A DNA stretch of 64,000 nucleotides from Cupriavidus sp. P-10 (GCF_003402535.2 NZ_AP025170.1:2294001-2358000), one strand, 5' to 3'; positions 33,616 through 44,556 are shown, counted from the stretch's first letter. Numbers and translations: made by a program. Notes: generated by a model from the letters alone, not told the origin.

Positions 33616-35148
33616 TCAGTCGTAGATGACCTTGTAGCGCTTGCCGATCCGCTGCCATTCGTCGGCCTCCTGGGCGAGGCTGTATTCGATCAGCGGATTG
33701 GCATCGATCCACATCTTGGGCAGGCGCACCTCGAAGCCCTCGTCGAGCGCCTCGGCCAGCTGGCTGACGCGGATATCGGGCAACCCGACGTCCGAACGGC
33801 GCCGGCACAGCACGAAGGCCAGGCGCAGGCTGAACAGCATGCGCCAGTCGACGAACTTGCCGCTGCCCGACAGCTTGCCGAGCTTGCCCGCATGCCCCAG
33901 CAACAGCGTGGCCAGGCGCGCCTGATCGGTCTTGGAGAAGCCGGGCATGTCCGCATGCGTGGCGATATACGCCGAATGCTTGTGGTAGCCGCTGTGCGAG
34001 ATCGACATGCCGATCTCATGCAGGCTGGCGGCCCAGCCCAGCAGCGCCAGGTTGTCTTCGCGCCGTTCATTGGCGGGATCCGGGAAGTGTGACAGCAGGG
34101 CCTGCGCGCTGCCACGCACGCGCCCTGCCTGGGCGCGGTCGACGCCGTAGCGGCGCATGAACTGATCGACCGTGACGGTGCGCATATCCTCGTGGTGGCT
34201 GCGCCCCAGCAGGTCATAGAGCACGCCCAGGCGCAGCGCGCCGTCGGTCACATCCATGCGGTCGATGTCGAGTTCGGCGAACACGCCCAGCATGATCGAC
34301 AACCCGCCCGGCAGCACCGGGATGCGGTCCGCCTTCAGGCCGGTGAGCTTGACCCGGTTGGTGTTCTCGGCCTTGACCAGCGCGCGCTTCAGGCGCTCCA
34401 GCCCTTCGCGCGTGATGCCATGGTCGGCCGGGTTGTCATTCATGCCGTTGAGCTCGATCAGCTCGGCCAGTGCGCGCGCCGTGCCCGACGAACCGACCGC
34501 CTGCTCCCAGCCGGCGGCGCGGTACTGGCGCACCAGCACCTGGATCTCACGCCGCGCGGCCAGCTCGGCCTGCTTCATCGCGTATTCGTCGACATTGCCA
34601 CTGGGGAAGAACTGCCGGCTGTGCGATACGCAGCCGATGTACAGGCTCTCCATCAGCTTGGACTGGTAGCCGCTGCCGATGATGAATTCGGTCGAGCCGC
34701 CGCCGATGTCCACCACCAGCCGGTTGCCCTGGCAGGCCGGCGCATCGTGCGAGGCACCCAGGTAGATCAGCCGCGCTTCTTCCCGCCCGGCAATGACTTC
34801 GATCGGGAAGCCGAGCGCGTTCTCGGCCTCGATCAGGAACTCCGACGCGTTCTTGGCCACGCGCAGCGTATTGGTGGCGACCGCGCGCACCTGGTTCGGT
34901 GCGAAGTCGCGCAGGCGGTCGCCGAAGCGCCGCAACGCATCGATGCCGCGGCGGCGCGCGGGCTGGTCAAGGTATTTGTCGGGCGTCAGGCCAGCCGCAA
35001 GCCGCACCGGCTCGCGCAGGGCGTCGACCTGGAAGATCTGGCTCGCCGGGCCATTGGCGGTGGTGGTCTCGTCCACCCGCCCGATCATCAGGCGGAAGCT
35101 GTTCGAGCCCATGTCGACGGCGGCGAGCAGGTGTGGAGTGTCGTTCAT
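33616..35148 (-). CDS. ppx: Exopolyphosphatase (Ppx/GppA family)
   Basis: Releases orthophosphate from polyphosphate chains, and in some relatives hydrolyses pppGpp. It is 510 residues long, typical. The ASKHA-type phosphate loops are AAVDMGSNSFRLMIGRV (residues 9-25) and VVDIGGGSTEFI (about residues 143-154). A C-terminal HD-like helical domain (EIGMSISHSGYHKHSAYI) follows at about residues 377-394. It is divergent from ppk, which makes the polymer, with a shared 190-base control region. Confidence 0.94.
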   Translation of the reverse strand: MNDTPHLLAAVDMGSNSFRLMIGRVDETTTANGPASQIFQVDALREPVRLAAGLTPDKYLDQPARRRGIDALRRFGDRLRDFAPNQVRAVATNTLRVAKNASEFLIEAENALGFPIEVIAGREEARLIYLGASHDAPACQGNRLVVDIGGGSTEFIIGSGYQSKLMESLYIGCVSHSRQFFPSGNVDEYAMKQAELAARREIQVLVRQYRAAGWEQAVGSSGTARALAELIELNGMNDNPADHGITREGLERLKRALVKAENTNRVKLTGLKADRIPVLPGGLSIMLGVFAELDIDRMDVTDGALRLGVLYDLLGRSHHEDMRTVTVDQFMRRYGVDRAQAGRVRGSAQALLSHFPDPANERREDNLALLGWAASLHEIGMSISHSGYHKHSAYIATHADMPGFSKTDQARLATLLLGHAGKLGKLSGSGKFVDWRMLFSLRLAFVLCRRRSDVGLPDIRVSQLAEALDEGFEVRLPKMWIDANPLIEYSLAQEADEWQRIGKRYKVIYD

Positions 35149-35248
35149 CGTGTGCCTGGAGGGCTGGTTCGCTTGGATGTTGCGTGGCTCGGCCGGGGCA
35201 CTGCCGGGTGCCCCGGTGCCGGCGCTCGCGCCCCGGAAAAATATGTCC

Positions 35249-35296
35249 TTGTCATGTCATCCTCATGACAAAATCAAACTGTCATGAAAGTGACAC
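35249..35296. promoter_or_regulatory. Nested TGTCA/TGACA repeats in the ppx-ppk control region
   Basis: TTGTCATG-TCATCCT-CATGACAA (35249-35271) is a perfect 8-bp inverted repeat. It is followed by CTGTCATGAAAGTGACAC (35279-35296), with TGTCA and TGACA facing each other. The half-sites resemble PhoB cores but are arranged head-to-head instead of as direct 11-bp repeats. Confidence 0.45.
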
Positions 35297-35341
35297 GATT
35301 CTATGGAAAAGTCGCCACATTACCAAAAGAAGGTCATGACC

Positions 35342-37429
35342 ATGTCGACGACACCGTCCAGCACGCTGCTCAATCGCGAGCTGGGCATTCTGGAATTCAA
35401 TGCCCGCGTGCTGGCGCAAGCCGCGGACCCCAAGGTACCGCTTCTGGAGCGCCTGAAGTTTATCTGCATCGTGTCCAGCAACCTGGACGAGTTCTTTGAA
35501 ATCCGCATGGCGGGCCTGAAGGAACAGATGCGCGACAACGCGTCGGGGCTGACGCCGGACGGACTGTCCTTCCAGCAGGCTTACCAGCTTGTCACCGAGC
35601 GCACGCAGCGGCTTGTTGCTTCGCAGTATGACATGCTGCAGAACACCATTTTTCCACTTCTTGAAAAAGAAGGTGTCTTTTTCCACCTGACCACGACCTG
35701 GACCGACGCGCAGCGCGAATGGGCGCGCGAGTTCTTCCAGCGCGAGCTGGCACCGGTGCTGACGCCGATCGCGCTGGACCCCGCCCACCCCTTCCCGCGC
35801 GTGCTCAACAAGAGCCTGAATTTCGTGGTGGAGCTGTCCGGCAAGGATGCCTTCGGCCGCGAGGCCGATCTCGCCATCGTGCAGGCGCCGCGCGCGCTGC
35901 CGCGCGTGGTGAAGATGCCGGAGAAGCTGTCGGGCTACCCGTTCGGCTTCGTGATGCTGTCGTCGTTCATGCAGGGCTTCGTGCACGAGCTGTTCCCGGC
36001 GATCGCGGTGCACGGCTGCTACCAGTTCCGTGTCACGCGCAACTCCGACCTGTTCGTTTCCGAAGACGAAATCACCGACCTGCGCGAAGCGCTGCAGGGC
36101 GAACTGCCGACGCGCCATTTCGGCGACACGGTGCGGCTGGAGGTGTCCTCCGATACCCCGATGCCGCTGGCGCGCCGGCTGCTGCTGGAGTCGGGCCTGA
36201 GCGAGCAGGACCTGTACCGTGTCTCCGGCCCGGTGAACCTGGTGCGGCTGATGCAGATCCCCGACATGGTCGATCGCCCCGCCCTCAAGTACCCGCCTTA
36301 TGTGCCGGCGCCCGTGAAGGCCTTCGCCAGCGGCATGTCGATGTTCGACGTGATGCGCCAGCAGGACGTGCTGCTGCACCACCCGTACGAGAGCTTCAGC
36401 TCGGTGCTCGACCTGCTGCAGCTGGCGGCCGCGGATCCCAACGTGGTCGCGATCAAGCAGACCGTCTACCGCACCGGCAACGAGTCGCTGGTGATGGAAG
36501 CGCTGATGACCGCCGCGCGCAACGGCAAGGAAGTCACCGTGGTGGTGGAACTGCTCGCGCGCTTCGACGAAGAGACCAACATCAACTGGGCCGAGCGGCT
36601 GGAATCGGCCGGTGCGCACGTGATCTACGGCGTGGTCGGCCACAAGTGCCACGCCAAGATGCTGCTGATCGTGCGGCGCGAGCCGACCGGCCCCAAGGCC
36701 AAGCAGGTCAAGCTGCGCCGCTATGCGCATCTGGGCACGGGCAACTACCATCCGCGCACCGCGCGCCTCTATACCGACTTCGGGCTGCTGACCGCCGATG
36801 AGGCGATCTGCGAAGACGTGCACCACGTGTTCCAGCTGCTGACCGGCACCGCCGGCACGATCCGGCTGAACCACCTGTGGCAGTCGCCGTTCACCATGCA
36901 GACCAACCTGGTCGAGCATATCCGCGCCGAAGCCCGCAACGCGCGCGCCGGCAAGCCGGCCCGGATCATCGCCAAGATGAATGCCCTGCTGGAGGCGTCG
37001 ATCATCGACGAGCTCTACAAGGCCTCGCGCGCGGGGGTGAAGATCGACCTGATCGTACGCGGCGTCTGCGCGCTGATGCCGGGCGTGCCGGGCATGTCCG
37101 AGAACATCTCGGTGCGTTCGGTCGTCGGGCGGTTCCTGGAACACCATCGCGTCTATTATTTCCGCGCGGGCGGCGAAGAGGTGCTGTACCTGTCCAGCGC
37201 CGACTGGATGGATCGCAACCTGTTCCGCCGCGTCGAGGTGGCCTTCCCCGTGCTGGACAAGGCGCTGAAGGCGCGCGTGATCAAGGAAAGCCTGCAGGTC
37301 CACCTGCGCGACAATGCTTCCGCGTGGATCATGCAGCCGGACGGCAACTACGTGCGCAAGCAGACGCGGTCCAAGCATCCGCGTGTCAGCCAGAACGACA
37401 TGCTGGTGATGTTCGGCGGCAATCCGTGA
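35342..37429 (+). CDS. ppk1: Polyphosphate kinase Ppk1
   Basis: Reversibly polymerises the gamma-phosphate of ATP into polyphosphate. It is 695 residues long, typical for Ppk1. It opens with LLNRELGILEFNARVL and FICIVSSNLDEFFEIRMAG. The phospho-acceptor histidine is His437 in HKCHAKMLL, followed by LRRYAHLGTGNYHPRTARLYTDFG. The second phospholipase-D-like half has GVKIDLIVRG. The ATG at 35342 is chosen because AGAAGG lies eight bases before it; earlier ATGs at 35303 and 35336 are in frame. It ends before a large hairpin shared with the convergent phoR. Confidence 0.95.
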   Translation: MSTTPSSTLLNRELGILEFNARVLAQAADPKVPLLERLKFICIVSSNLDEFFEIRMAGLKEQMRDNASGLTPDGLSFQQAYQLVTERTQRLVASQYDMLQNTIFPLLEKEGVFFHLTTTWTDAQREWAREFFQRELAPVLTPIALDPAHPFPRVLNKSLNFVVELSGKDAFGREADLAIVQAPRALPRVVKMPEKLSGYPFGFVMLSSFMQGFVHELFPAIAVHGCYQFRVTRNSDLFVSEDEITDLREALQGELPTRHFGDTVRLEVSSDTPMPLARRLLLESGLSEQDLYRVSGPVNLVRLMQIPDMVDRPALKYPPYVPAPVKAFASGMSMFDVMRQQDVLLHHPYESFSSVLDLLQLAAADPNVVAIKQTVYRTGNESLVMEALMTAARNGKEVTVVVELLARFDEETNINWAERLESAGAHVIYGVVGHKCHAKMLLIVRREPTGPKAKQVKLRRYAHLGTGNYHPRTARLYTDFGLLTADEAICEDVHHVFQLLTGTAGTIRLNHLWQSPFTMQTNLVEHIRAEARNARAGKPARIIAKMNALLEASIIDELYKASRAGVKIDLIVRGVCALMPGVPGMSENISVRSVVGRFLEHHRVYYFRAGGEEVLYLSSADWMDRNLFRRVEVAFPVLDKALKARVIKESLQVHLRDNASAWIMQPDGNYVRKQTRSKHPRVSQNDMLVMFGGNP

Positions 37430-37444
37430 ATCCCTGCCGAAAAG

Positions 37445-37476
37445 CAACAAGCCCCGCCGCGGCGGGGCTTGTTGCT
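37445..37476. terminator. Bidirectional hairpin between convergent ppk and phoR
   Basis: A 15-pair perfect stem GCAACAAGCCCCGCC/GGCGGGGCTTGTTGC with a two-base centre, flanked by AAAA on the left and CTTTG on the right. It lies between two convergent gene ends and can serve both. Confidence 0.82.
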
Positions 37477-37501
37477 TTGGCGGACCGGTGAGGCAAACCG
37501 C

Positions 37502-38866
37502 TCAGGCGGCCCGGCGTGACGAATCCGGTGCCTGCGGCGATGCCGGCACGGCGGCGGACGCGTCGCTCAGGGTGCGCACGCTGCGCTCCAGCGGGAAGAT
37601 GATGCGGAACACGCTGCCGCGCCCTTCCTCGCTGGTCACGCGCAGGTCGGCATGGTGGCGCGACAGCACGTGCTTGACGATGGCCAGGCCCAGTCCGGTG
37701 CCGCCAGTATCGCGCGAGCGGCTGCGGTCGACGCGATAGAAGCGCTCGGTCAGCCGCGGGATATGTTCGGCGCCGATGCCGAGGCCGGTATCGGCTACCG
37801 AGAAGACGGCATGGCCCTCTTCCCAGCCCAGTCGCAGCGAAATGCGCCCACCTTCCGGCGTGTAGCGCACTGCGTTGGACACCAGGTTGCCCAGCGCCGA
37901 CAACAGCTCGGTCTCGGCGCCGCGGAATCCCACCGTGGGGTCGATCTCGGCCGCAATCTTGTGCCGGCCTTGCGACAGCGCCTCGGCATCATGCATCAGG
38001 TGCGCCACCATCGCCTGCACGGCCACCATGTCGTTGCCCGGCGGCTGCGCATCGCTCTCCAGCTTGGCCAGCGCCAGCAGGTCCTCGACGATGCTCTGCA
38101 TGCGCATCGACTGCACCAGCATCATGTCGATATAGCGGCGGCGATCCTCTTCCGAAACCGGCAGGTCGCGCACGGTTTCCAGGAAACCGGTCAGCACCGT
38201 CAGCGGCGTCTTGAGCTCATGCGAGACGTTGGCGACGAAGTCGCGGCGCATCGATTCGGTGTTTTCCAGCTTGGTGATGTCCTGCGTGATCACCAGCTTG
38301 CGGTTGTCGCCATAGGGCAGTATCTGCACCGCGATCACGCTGTGCTTGTGCTCGCCCATGTCGCGCATCAGCAGCGGATCGTCGAAGCGCTGCCGCGTCA
38401 GGTAGTGCACGAATTCGGGCCGACGGATCAGGTGCGTGATGCGCTGGCGCACGTCGCGCCGCGCGTTCAGGCCGAAGTGCTGCTCGGCCACGTCGTTGCA
38501 CCATTCGATCTGGTCGGCGTCGTCCAGCATCAGCACGCCGTTGGGCGAGGCCTGGATCGCCTGGATAAAGCGGGTGTGCTGCTGCTCAACCTGCAGTACC
38601 TGCGTGCGCCAGCGCTTGACCAGCCGGTGCAGCCGGTAATACACCTCGCCCCACAGGCCCACGGCGCTCGGGATCTCGCCGTAGACCGGCGCGTCCAGCA
38701 CTTTCCACAGGCGGTTGATCTGGTAGAGGTAGAAGCAAAGCAGCCCGAGCAGCACGACGCACGAGAGTGCCAGCGCGGCGACCGGGCCAAAGGCCAGGTA
38801 GACGCCGGCGGACACCACCAGCAGGCTGATCAGGATGGCCACGGAGCGGGCCCAGATGACATTCAT
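37502..38866 (-). CDS. phoR: Phosphate regulon sensor histidine kinase PhoR
   Basis: Inner-membrane kinase of the PhoB-PhoR system, 454 residues. Two N-terminal membrane segments (residues 8-48) are separated by almost no periplasmic loop, as in PhoR, so phosphate is sensed through PstSCAB and PhoU. A PAS domain (about residues 95-200) precedes the HisKA box with His216 (VSHELKTPL). The ATPase boxes are NLVSNAVRYTPEGG and VADTGLGIGAEHIPRLTERFYR, then the GTGLGLAI loop. It follows phoB after 136 bases in the same direction. Confidence 0.95.
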   Translation of the reverse strand: MNVIWARSVAILISLLVVSAGVYLAFGPVAALALSCVVLLGLLCFYLYQINRLWKVLDAPVYGEIPSAVGLWGEVYYRLHRLVKRWRTQVLQVEQQHTRFIQAIQASPNGVLMLDDADQIEWCNDVAEQHFGLNARRDVRQRITHLIRRPEFVHYLTRQRFDDPLLMRDMGEHKHSVIAVQILPYGDNRKLVITQDITKLENTESMRRDFVANVSHELKTPLTVLTGFLETVRDLPVSEEDRRRYIDMMLVQSMRMQSIVEDLLALAKLESDAQPPGNDMVAVQAMVAHLMHDAEALSQGRHKIAAEIDPTVGFRGAETELLSALGNLVSNAVRYTPEGGRISLRLGWEEGHAVFSVADTGLGIGAEHIPRLTERFYRVDRSRSRDTGGTGLGLAIVKHVLSRHHADLRVTSEEGRGSVFRIIFPLERSVRTLSDASAAVPASPQAPDSSRRAA

Positions 38867-39002
38867 GCGCAGGGTTCAGGCTCTAGCGGCCATTGCGTGG
38901 CCGCACGGGTTGCGACGGAGTGTGCCACGGATTCGCCGCGCCCTGCCAGCAGCGTGGGTTGTAGCGCGGGGTGGAATGGCGCCGCCCCGCGCCGCCGGCC
39001 GT

Positions 39003-39710
<708 letters not shown>

Positions 39711-39737
39711 GTGTATCGTTCTCCGCAATCAGCCCGT

Positions 39738-40442
39738 TCAACTCAGCGCCTCGCGCTCCATGTCCTCGCGCGAGACATGGCGGACATCCGTCCCCTTGAC
39801 GATGTAGATAATAAACTCCGCGATATTCTTGGCGTGGTCGCCGATACGCTCCACCGCCTTGGCGATAAAGAGGAAATCCAGCGCGACCGAGATGGTACGC
39901 GGATCTTCCATCATGTAAGTGATCAGCTTGCGCACGAAACCGCGGAATTCCTCGTCGATGGCCTTGTCGTCCTTGACGATACGCGCCGCCGCCACGGTGT
40001 CCAGGCGGGCAAAGGCATCCAGCGCCTGGCGCAGCAGCGAGATCGCCATCTCGCCCGACAGCTTCACCTCGGCATAGTTGATGCTGTGCGCCGACGCGTC
40101 TTCCATGATGTGCTTGGTGCGCTTGGCGATCTTCTCGGCCTCGTCGCCGGCGCGTTCCAGGTTGGTGATGGTCTTGGAAATGGCCATCACCAGGCGCAGG
40201 TCGCGCGCGGTCGGCTGGCGCCGGGCGATGATGTTGCCGCAATCGGCATCGATCTCGACTTCCAGCGCGTTGAGCTGCTGCTCGCGCGTGATGACCTGGT
40301 CGGCCAGGTCGGCGTCGAAGTCGGCAAGCGCGCGCATGGCAACTTCGATCTGCGACTCGACCAGCCCGCCCATCTGCAGCAGCTTGGTATTGATCGCATT
40401 GAGGTCGGCGTCGAACTGGGTCGACAGGTGCTTGTCAGTCAT
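39738..40442 (-). CDS. phoU: Phosphate-specific transport system accessory protein PhoU
   Basis: Cytoplasmic helical-bundle protein, 234 residues, made of two similar three-helix repeats. Each repeat carries an E/DxxxD metal-type motif (DADLADQVITREQQLNALEVEID and the DDKAIDEEFRGFVRKLITYMMED region). It links the Pst transporter state to PhoR and limits phosphate uptake. It follows pstB after 58 bases. Confidence 0.95.
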   Translation of the reverse strand: MTDKHLSTQFDADLNAINTKLLQMGGLVESQIEVAMRALADFDADLADQVITREQQLNALEVEIDADCGNIIARRQPTARDLRLVMAISKTITNLERAGDEAEKIAKRTKHIMEDASAHSINYAEVKLSGEMAISLLRQALDAFARLDTVAAARIVKDDKAIDEEFRGFVRKLITYMMEDPRTISVALDFLFIAKAVERIGDHAKNIAEFIIYIVKGTDVRHVSREDMEREALS

Positions 40443-40500
40443 GGGTTTCTCCTGGCTGCTATGGGTATGCTAGTCCCTGCCCTGCTTTTCAGTCCTGGCA

Positions 40501-41289
40501 TCAACCGAAACGGCCGGTGATGTAGTCTTCCGTTTCCTTGCGGTGCGGCTTGATGAAGATCTTCTCGGTCTCGCCAAACTCGATCAGCTCGCCCAGGTAC
40601 ATGTAGGCGGTGTAGTCCGAGCAGCGCGCGGCCTGCTGCATGTTGTGGGTCACGATCACCACGGTGTACTCGTCCTTCAGCTCGGCGATCAGCTCTTCGA
40701 TGCGGCCGGTGGAAATCGGGTCCAGCGCCGAGCACGGCTCGTCGAGCAGCAGCACTTCCGGGCGGATGGCGATGCCGCGCGCGATGCACAGGCGCTGCTG
40801 CTGGCCGCCGGACAGGCCGTAGCCCGACTGGTGCAGCTTGTCCTTGGCCTCGTTCCACAGCGCCGCCTTGGTCAGCGCCCATTCCACGCGGTCGTCCATT
40901 TCCGAGCGCGACAGCTTCTCGAACAGGCGCACGCCGAAGGCGATGTTGTCGTAGATGGACATCGGGAACGGCGTCGGCTTCTGGAACACCATGCCGACCT
41001 TGGCGCGCAGCAGCGCGATGTCCTGCTTGGCGGTCAGCAGGTTTTCGCCGTCCATGTTGATCTCGCCCTCGGCCCGCTGCTCGGGGTAGAGCGCGTACAT
41101 CTTGTTGAACGTACGCAGCAGCGTCGACTTGCCGCAGCCCGACGGGCCGATAAAGGCGGTGACCTTGCGGTCGGGGATCGACATGTTGATGTTCTTCAGC
41201 GCATGGAACTGGCTGTAGTAGAAGTTCAGGTTGCGCACGTCGATCTTGGCGCGTACCGAATCAGGAATGTCGATGACGGTGGAGGTCAT
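40501..41289 (-). CDS. pstB: Phosphate ABC transporter ATP-binding protein PstB
   Basis: Cytoplasmic ATPase of the high-affinity phosphate importer, 262 residues. The Walker A box is GPSGCGKST (residues 48-56), the signature [16 protein letters not shown], and Walker [13 protein letters not shown]. The family-typical start [16 protein letters not shown] is present. It follows pstA after 66 bases. Confidence 0.97.
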   Translation of the reverse strand: MTSTVIDIPDSVRAKIDVRNLNFYYSQFHALKNINMSIPDRKVTAFIGPSGCGKSTLLRTFNKMYALYPEQRAEGEINMDGENLLTAKQDIALLRAKVGMVFQKPTPFPMSIYDNIAFGVRLFEKLSRSEMDDRVEWALTKAALWNEAKDKLHQSGYGLSGGQQQRLCIARGIAIRPEVLLLDEPCSALDPISTGRIEELIAELKDEYTVVIVTHNMQQAARCSDYTAYMYLGELIEFGETEKIFIKPHRKETEDYITGRFG

Positions 41290-41355
41290 TGCGTTCTCTC
41301 GCTTGCAGTCAGCTTGCAGTCTTCAGGGCGGAACGTGGGATTGTCGTCCCGCCGC

Positions 41356-42261
41356 TTATCTCTTCTTGAACAGGATGCGCGCCAGGATATTCAGGGCCAG
41401 CACGCCGATCGTAATCAGGAACACGCCCGCCCAGGCCAGTTGCTGCCATTCGGTGAATGGGCTCATGGCGAAGCGGAAGATGGTCACCGGCAGGTTGGCC
41501 ATCGGCTTGTTCAGGTCGGAGGTCCAGAACTGGTTGGACAGCGCGGTGAACAGCAGCGGCGCGGTTTCACCGGCGATACGCGCGACCGCCAGCAATACGC
41601 CCGTCACAATGCCGGCGTACGATGACTTCACCGTAATCGACAGCACCATCTTCCACTTGGGCGTGCCCAGGGCGAAGGCCGCTTCACGCAGCGCGTTGGG
41701 CACCAGGTTCAGCATGTTTTCGGTGGTGCGCACCACGATCGGGATCTGCAGCAGCGCCAGCGCGCAGATGCCGGCCCAGCCCGAGAAGTGGCCCATGCGG
41801 GTCACCACCAGCGCGTAGACAAAGAGGCCGATCACGATCGACGGCGCCGACAGCAGGATGTCGTTGATGAAGCGGATGAAGCTGGCCAGCGGCGAGCTCT
41901 TGCCGTATTCAGCCAGGTAGATGCCGGCCAGGATGCCCAGCGGCGTGCCGAACAGCGTGGCCATGCCCACCATCACGAAGCTGCCGAAGATGGCATTGGC
42001 GAGGCCGCCGCCAGCGGTGTTGGGCGCCGGGGTCATCTGCGTGAACAGGTCCAGCGACAGGCCGCCGACGCCCAGCGTGACGGTGGTCCACAGGATCCAC
42101 GCCAGCCAGAACAGGCCGAAGGCCATGGCGACCAGCGAGGCGGTCAGTGCATAGAGGTTGGTGCGACGCCGGCGCGCCTGCAGCCGGGCGCGCACGGCGT
42201 CGGCGTCGGGACGGACGGCGGGGATCGATACAGACGACACGGCTTGGCTCGCGTGGCTCAT
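41356..42261 (-). CDS. pstA: Phosphate ABC transporter permease PstA
   Basis: Inner-membrane subunit, 301 residues, with about six membrane segments. The EAA loop region is [25 protein letters not shown] (about residues 188-212). A long N-terminal cytoplasmic part ends in [20 protein letters not shown]. Its ATG overlaps the pstC stop (ATGA), giving coupled translation of the two permeases. Confidence 0.96.
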   Translation of the reverse strand: MSHASQAVSSVSIPAVRPDADAVRARLQARRRRTNLYALTASLVAMAFGLFWLAWILWTTVTLGVGGLSLDLFTQMTPAPNTAGGGLANAIFGSFVMVGMATLFGTPLGILAGIYLAEYGKSSPLASFIRFINDILLSAPSIVIGLFVYALVVTRMGHFSGWAGICALALLQIPIVVRTTENMLNLVPNALREAAFALGTPKWKMVLSITVKSSYAGIVTGVLLAVARIAGETAPLLFTALSNQFWTSDLNKPMANLPVTIFRFAMSPFTEWQQLAWAGVFLITIGVLALNILARILFKKR

Positions 42262-43226
42262 TTGGTTCCCTCATTCTTTGCCAGTCGCAGCAGCAACAGC
42301 TTGGACAGCGCCAGCACCACGAAGGTGATGAAGAACAGGATCAGGCCCAGCTCCATCAGCGCAGCGGTGTGCAGGCCGGCGCCGGCTTCGGCGAACTCGT
42401 TGGCCAGCGCCGAGGTGATGCTGTTGCCCGGCGAGAACAGCGACGCGCTGTCCAGCAGGTTGGTATTGCCGATCACGAAGGTGACGGCCATGGTCTCGCC
42501 CAGCGCACGGCCCAGGCCCAGCATCACGCCGCCGATGACGCCGGCGCGGGTGTAGGGCAGCACCACGTTCCACATCACTTCCCAGGTGGTGCAGCCCACG
42601 CCGTAGGCGGATTCCTTGAGCAGCACCGGGGTGACTTCGAACACGTCGCGCATCACCGAGGCGATGTACGGGATGATCATGATCGCCAGGATCACGCCCG
42701 CGCACAGCAGGCCGATGCCCAGCGGCGCGCCCTGGAACAGCTTGCCGATCACCGGCAGCTGGCCCACCGTGGCGGCCAGCGGCTTCTGGAAATATTCGCC
42801 GAAGATCGGCGCGAACACGAGCAGGCCCCACATGCCATACACGATCGACGGCACCGCGGCCAGCAGTTCGATGGCGGTGCCGAGCGGGCGGCGCAGCCAG
42901 GCGGGTGACAGCTCGGTCAGGAACAGTGCGATGCCGAAGCTCACCGGCACCGCGATGATCAGCGCGATCAGCGAGGTCACGATGGTGCCGTAGATGGGCA
43001 CCAGCGCGCCGTAGACATCGGCGGGTGGATCCCACTCCGCGGTCCACAGGAAGCGCGCGCCAAAGGTCTGGATCGAGGGCCAGGCGCTGATCGCCAGCGA
43101 GACGATGATGCCGCCCAGCAGCAGCAGCGTCACGATGGCGGCGCCGCGCGTGAGGCCGCCGAACAGGATGTCGCCGAGCCGGCTTGGAGGCTGCACGCCG
43201 CGGGTGTCGGAGGGGATGGTCGCCAT
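42258..43226 (-). CDS. pstC: Phosphate ABC transporter permease PstC
   Basis: Inner-membrane subunit, 322 residues, with about six membrane segments. It has the [21 protein letters not shown] segment and the EAA-type loop [24 protein letters not shown] (about residues 206-229). It lies 118 bases after pstS, the gap being filled by three hairpins, and overlaps pstA. Confidence 0.96.
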   Translation of the reverse strand: MATIPSDTRGVQPPSRLGDILFGGLTRGAAIVTLLLLGGIIVSLAISAWPSIQTFGARFLWTAEWDPPADVYGALVPIYGTIVTSLIALIIAVPVSFGIALFLTELSPAWLRRPLGTAIELLAAVPSIVYGMWGLLVFAPIFGEYFQKPLAATVGQLPVIGKLFQGAPLGIGLLCAGVILAIMIIPYIASVMRDVFEVTPVLLKESAYGVGCTTWEVMWNVVLPYTRAGVIGGVMLGLGRALGETMAVTFVIGNTNLLDSASLFSPGNSITSALANEFAEAGAGLHTAALMELGLILFFITFVVLALSKLLLLRLAKNEGTK

Positions 43227-43250
43227 GTCGGAGAATTCAGGTTGGATCGC

Positions 43251-43331
43251 CGCTCCCGCCTGGGCGGGAGCGCGGTGTCCGGGCGAGAGTCAGGCCGCCC
43301 GGACACCGGCCCCGCGCTCGCACGGGGCCGG
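43251..43331 (-). other. Three adjacent RNA hairpins between pstS and pstC
   Basis: CGCTCCCGCC/GGCGGGAGCG (43251-43272), CGGTGTCCGGGC/GCCCGGACACCG (43273-43284 with 43297-43308, twelve pairs) and CCGGCCCCG/CGGGGCCGG (43306-43331). The last two overlap by three bases. They likely form stable structure in the pst mRNA, protecting the pstS part or reducing read-through to pstC. Confidence 0.65.
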
Positions 43332-43344
43332 CGATGCCGTCAGA

Positions 43345-44376
43345 TCAGTACAGCGCCTTGCCCGAGGCGTCCTTGACGATGGTCTTCCAGGTCGTGCGGA
43401 TCTGGTTGACGACGTTTTCCGGCAGCGGTACGTAGTCCAGGTCGGCAGCCATGCCGGTGCCATTCTTGTAGGCCCAGTCGAAGAACTTCAGCACTTCGGC
43501 ACCCTGCGCCGGCTTGTCCTGGTTCTTGTGGACCAGGATGAAGGTGGCGCCGGCGATCGGCCATGCATCCTTGCCCGGCTGGTTGGTCAGGATCTGGTAG
43601 TAGCTCTTGCTCCAGTCCGCGCCGGCGGCGGCTGCCTTGAAGGCATCGTCGCCCGGCTTGACCACGGCACCCGACGCGTTCTTCATGTTCACGTGGGTCA
43701 TCTTGTTCTGCTTGGCGTAGGCGTACTCGACGTAGCCGATGGCACCATTCAGGCGCTGCACGAAGGCGGCCACGCCCTCGTTGCCCTTGCCGCCGGTGCC
43801 GCCGCCCGGCCAGTTGACCGTGGTGCCCTCGCCGACCGAGCCCTTCCAGTCAGCGCTGACCTTGGACAGGTAGTTGGTGAAGATGAAGGTGGTGCCCGAG
43901 CCGTCGGCACGGCGCACCGGCAGGATGTCCTGGCTCGGCAGCTTGGCTTGCGGGTTCAGCGCCTTGATCGCGGGGTCGTCCCACTTCTTGATCTTGCCCA
44001 GGTAGATGTTGGCCAGCACCTCGCCGGTGATGGTCAGCTCGCCCGGCTTCACGCCTTGCAGATTGATCACCGGCACCACGCCGCCGATCACGGTCGGGAA
44101 CTGGACCAGGCCCTGCTTGCTCAGTTCCTCGTCCTTCAGCGGCGCGTCAGAGGCGCCGAAATCGACCGTCTTGGCGCCGATCTGCTTGATGCCGCCCGAC
44201 GAGCCGATGGATTGATAGTTGACCTTGTTGCCCGTTGCTTTGTTATATGCGTCGGCCCACTTGGAATAGACGGGCGCCGGGAAGGAAGCGCCTGCACCGG
44301 TAATTTCCGCCGCGAACGCAGTACCCGCTACGACCATCGAAACGATGCCTGCCACGGCAGTCTTGACCAGCTTCAT
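43345..44376 (-). CDS. pstS: Periplasmic phosphate-binding protein PstS
   Basis: High-affinity phosphate receptor, 343 residues. The signal peptide ([21 protein letters not shown], residues 2-22) is followed by [20 protein letters not shown], the conserved start of mature PstS. The phosphate-binding loop [11 protein letters not shown] and the [15 protein letters not shown] block are present. The ATG at 44376 has GGAGGA upstream. It is first in the pst operon behind two Pho boxes and after the glmM terminator, so it starts its own transcript. Confidence 0.97.
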   Translation of the reverse strand: MKLVKTAVAGIVSMVVAGTAFAAEITGAGASFPAPVYSKWADAYNKATGNKVNYQSIGSSGGIKQIGAKTVDFGASDAPLKDEELSKQGLVQFPTVIGGVVPVINLQGVKPGELTITGEVLANIYLGKIKKWDDPAIKALNPQAKLPSQDILPVRRADGSGTTFIFTNYLSKVSADWKGSVGEGTTVNWPGGGTGGKGNEGVAAFVQRLNGAIGYVEYAYAKQNKMTHVNMKNASGAVVKPGDDAFKAAAAGADWSKSYYQILTNQPGKDAWPIAGATFILVHKNQDKPAQGAEVLKFFDWAYKNGTGMAADLDYVPLPENVVNQIRTTWKTIVKDASGKALY

Positions 44377-44403
44377 ATGTCCTCCAGAGAACATTGGTTG
44401 GGA

Positions 44404-44460
44404 ATGACAAATTTTTGACAAGACGAACTCTAAGCTCCCTATATGACAATTCCATGACAT
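44404..44460 (-). promoter_or_regulatory. Two Pho boxes and -10 element of the pst operon
   Basis: On the minus strand ATGTCAT-GGAA-TTGTCAT (44443-44460) is a near-consensus 18-bp Pho box. TAGAGT (44427-44432) lies ten bases downstream as -10. A second box, TTGTCAA-AAAT-TTGTCAT (44404-44421), lies near the predicted transcription start. Confidence 0.85.
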
Positions 44461-44556
44461 CTTTGAATCTTCTTGAAACCCGCTGCCAGCCTGGGTTTCA
44501 AGGCGCCATCGAACTGTCACGCGGTCGCAATGTTACGGCAGTTAATTGCAAAACAG

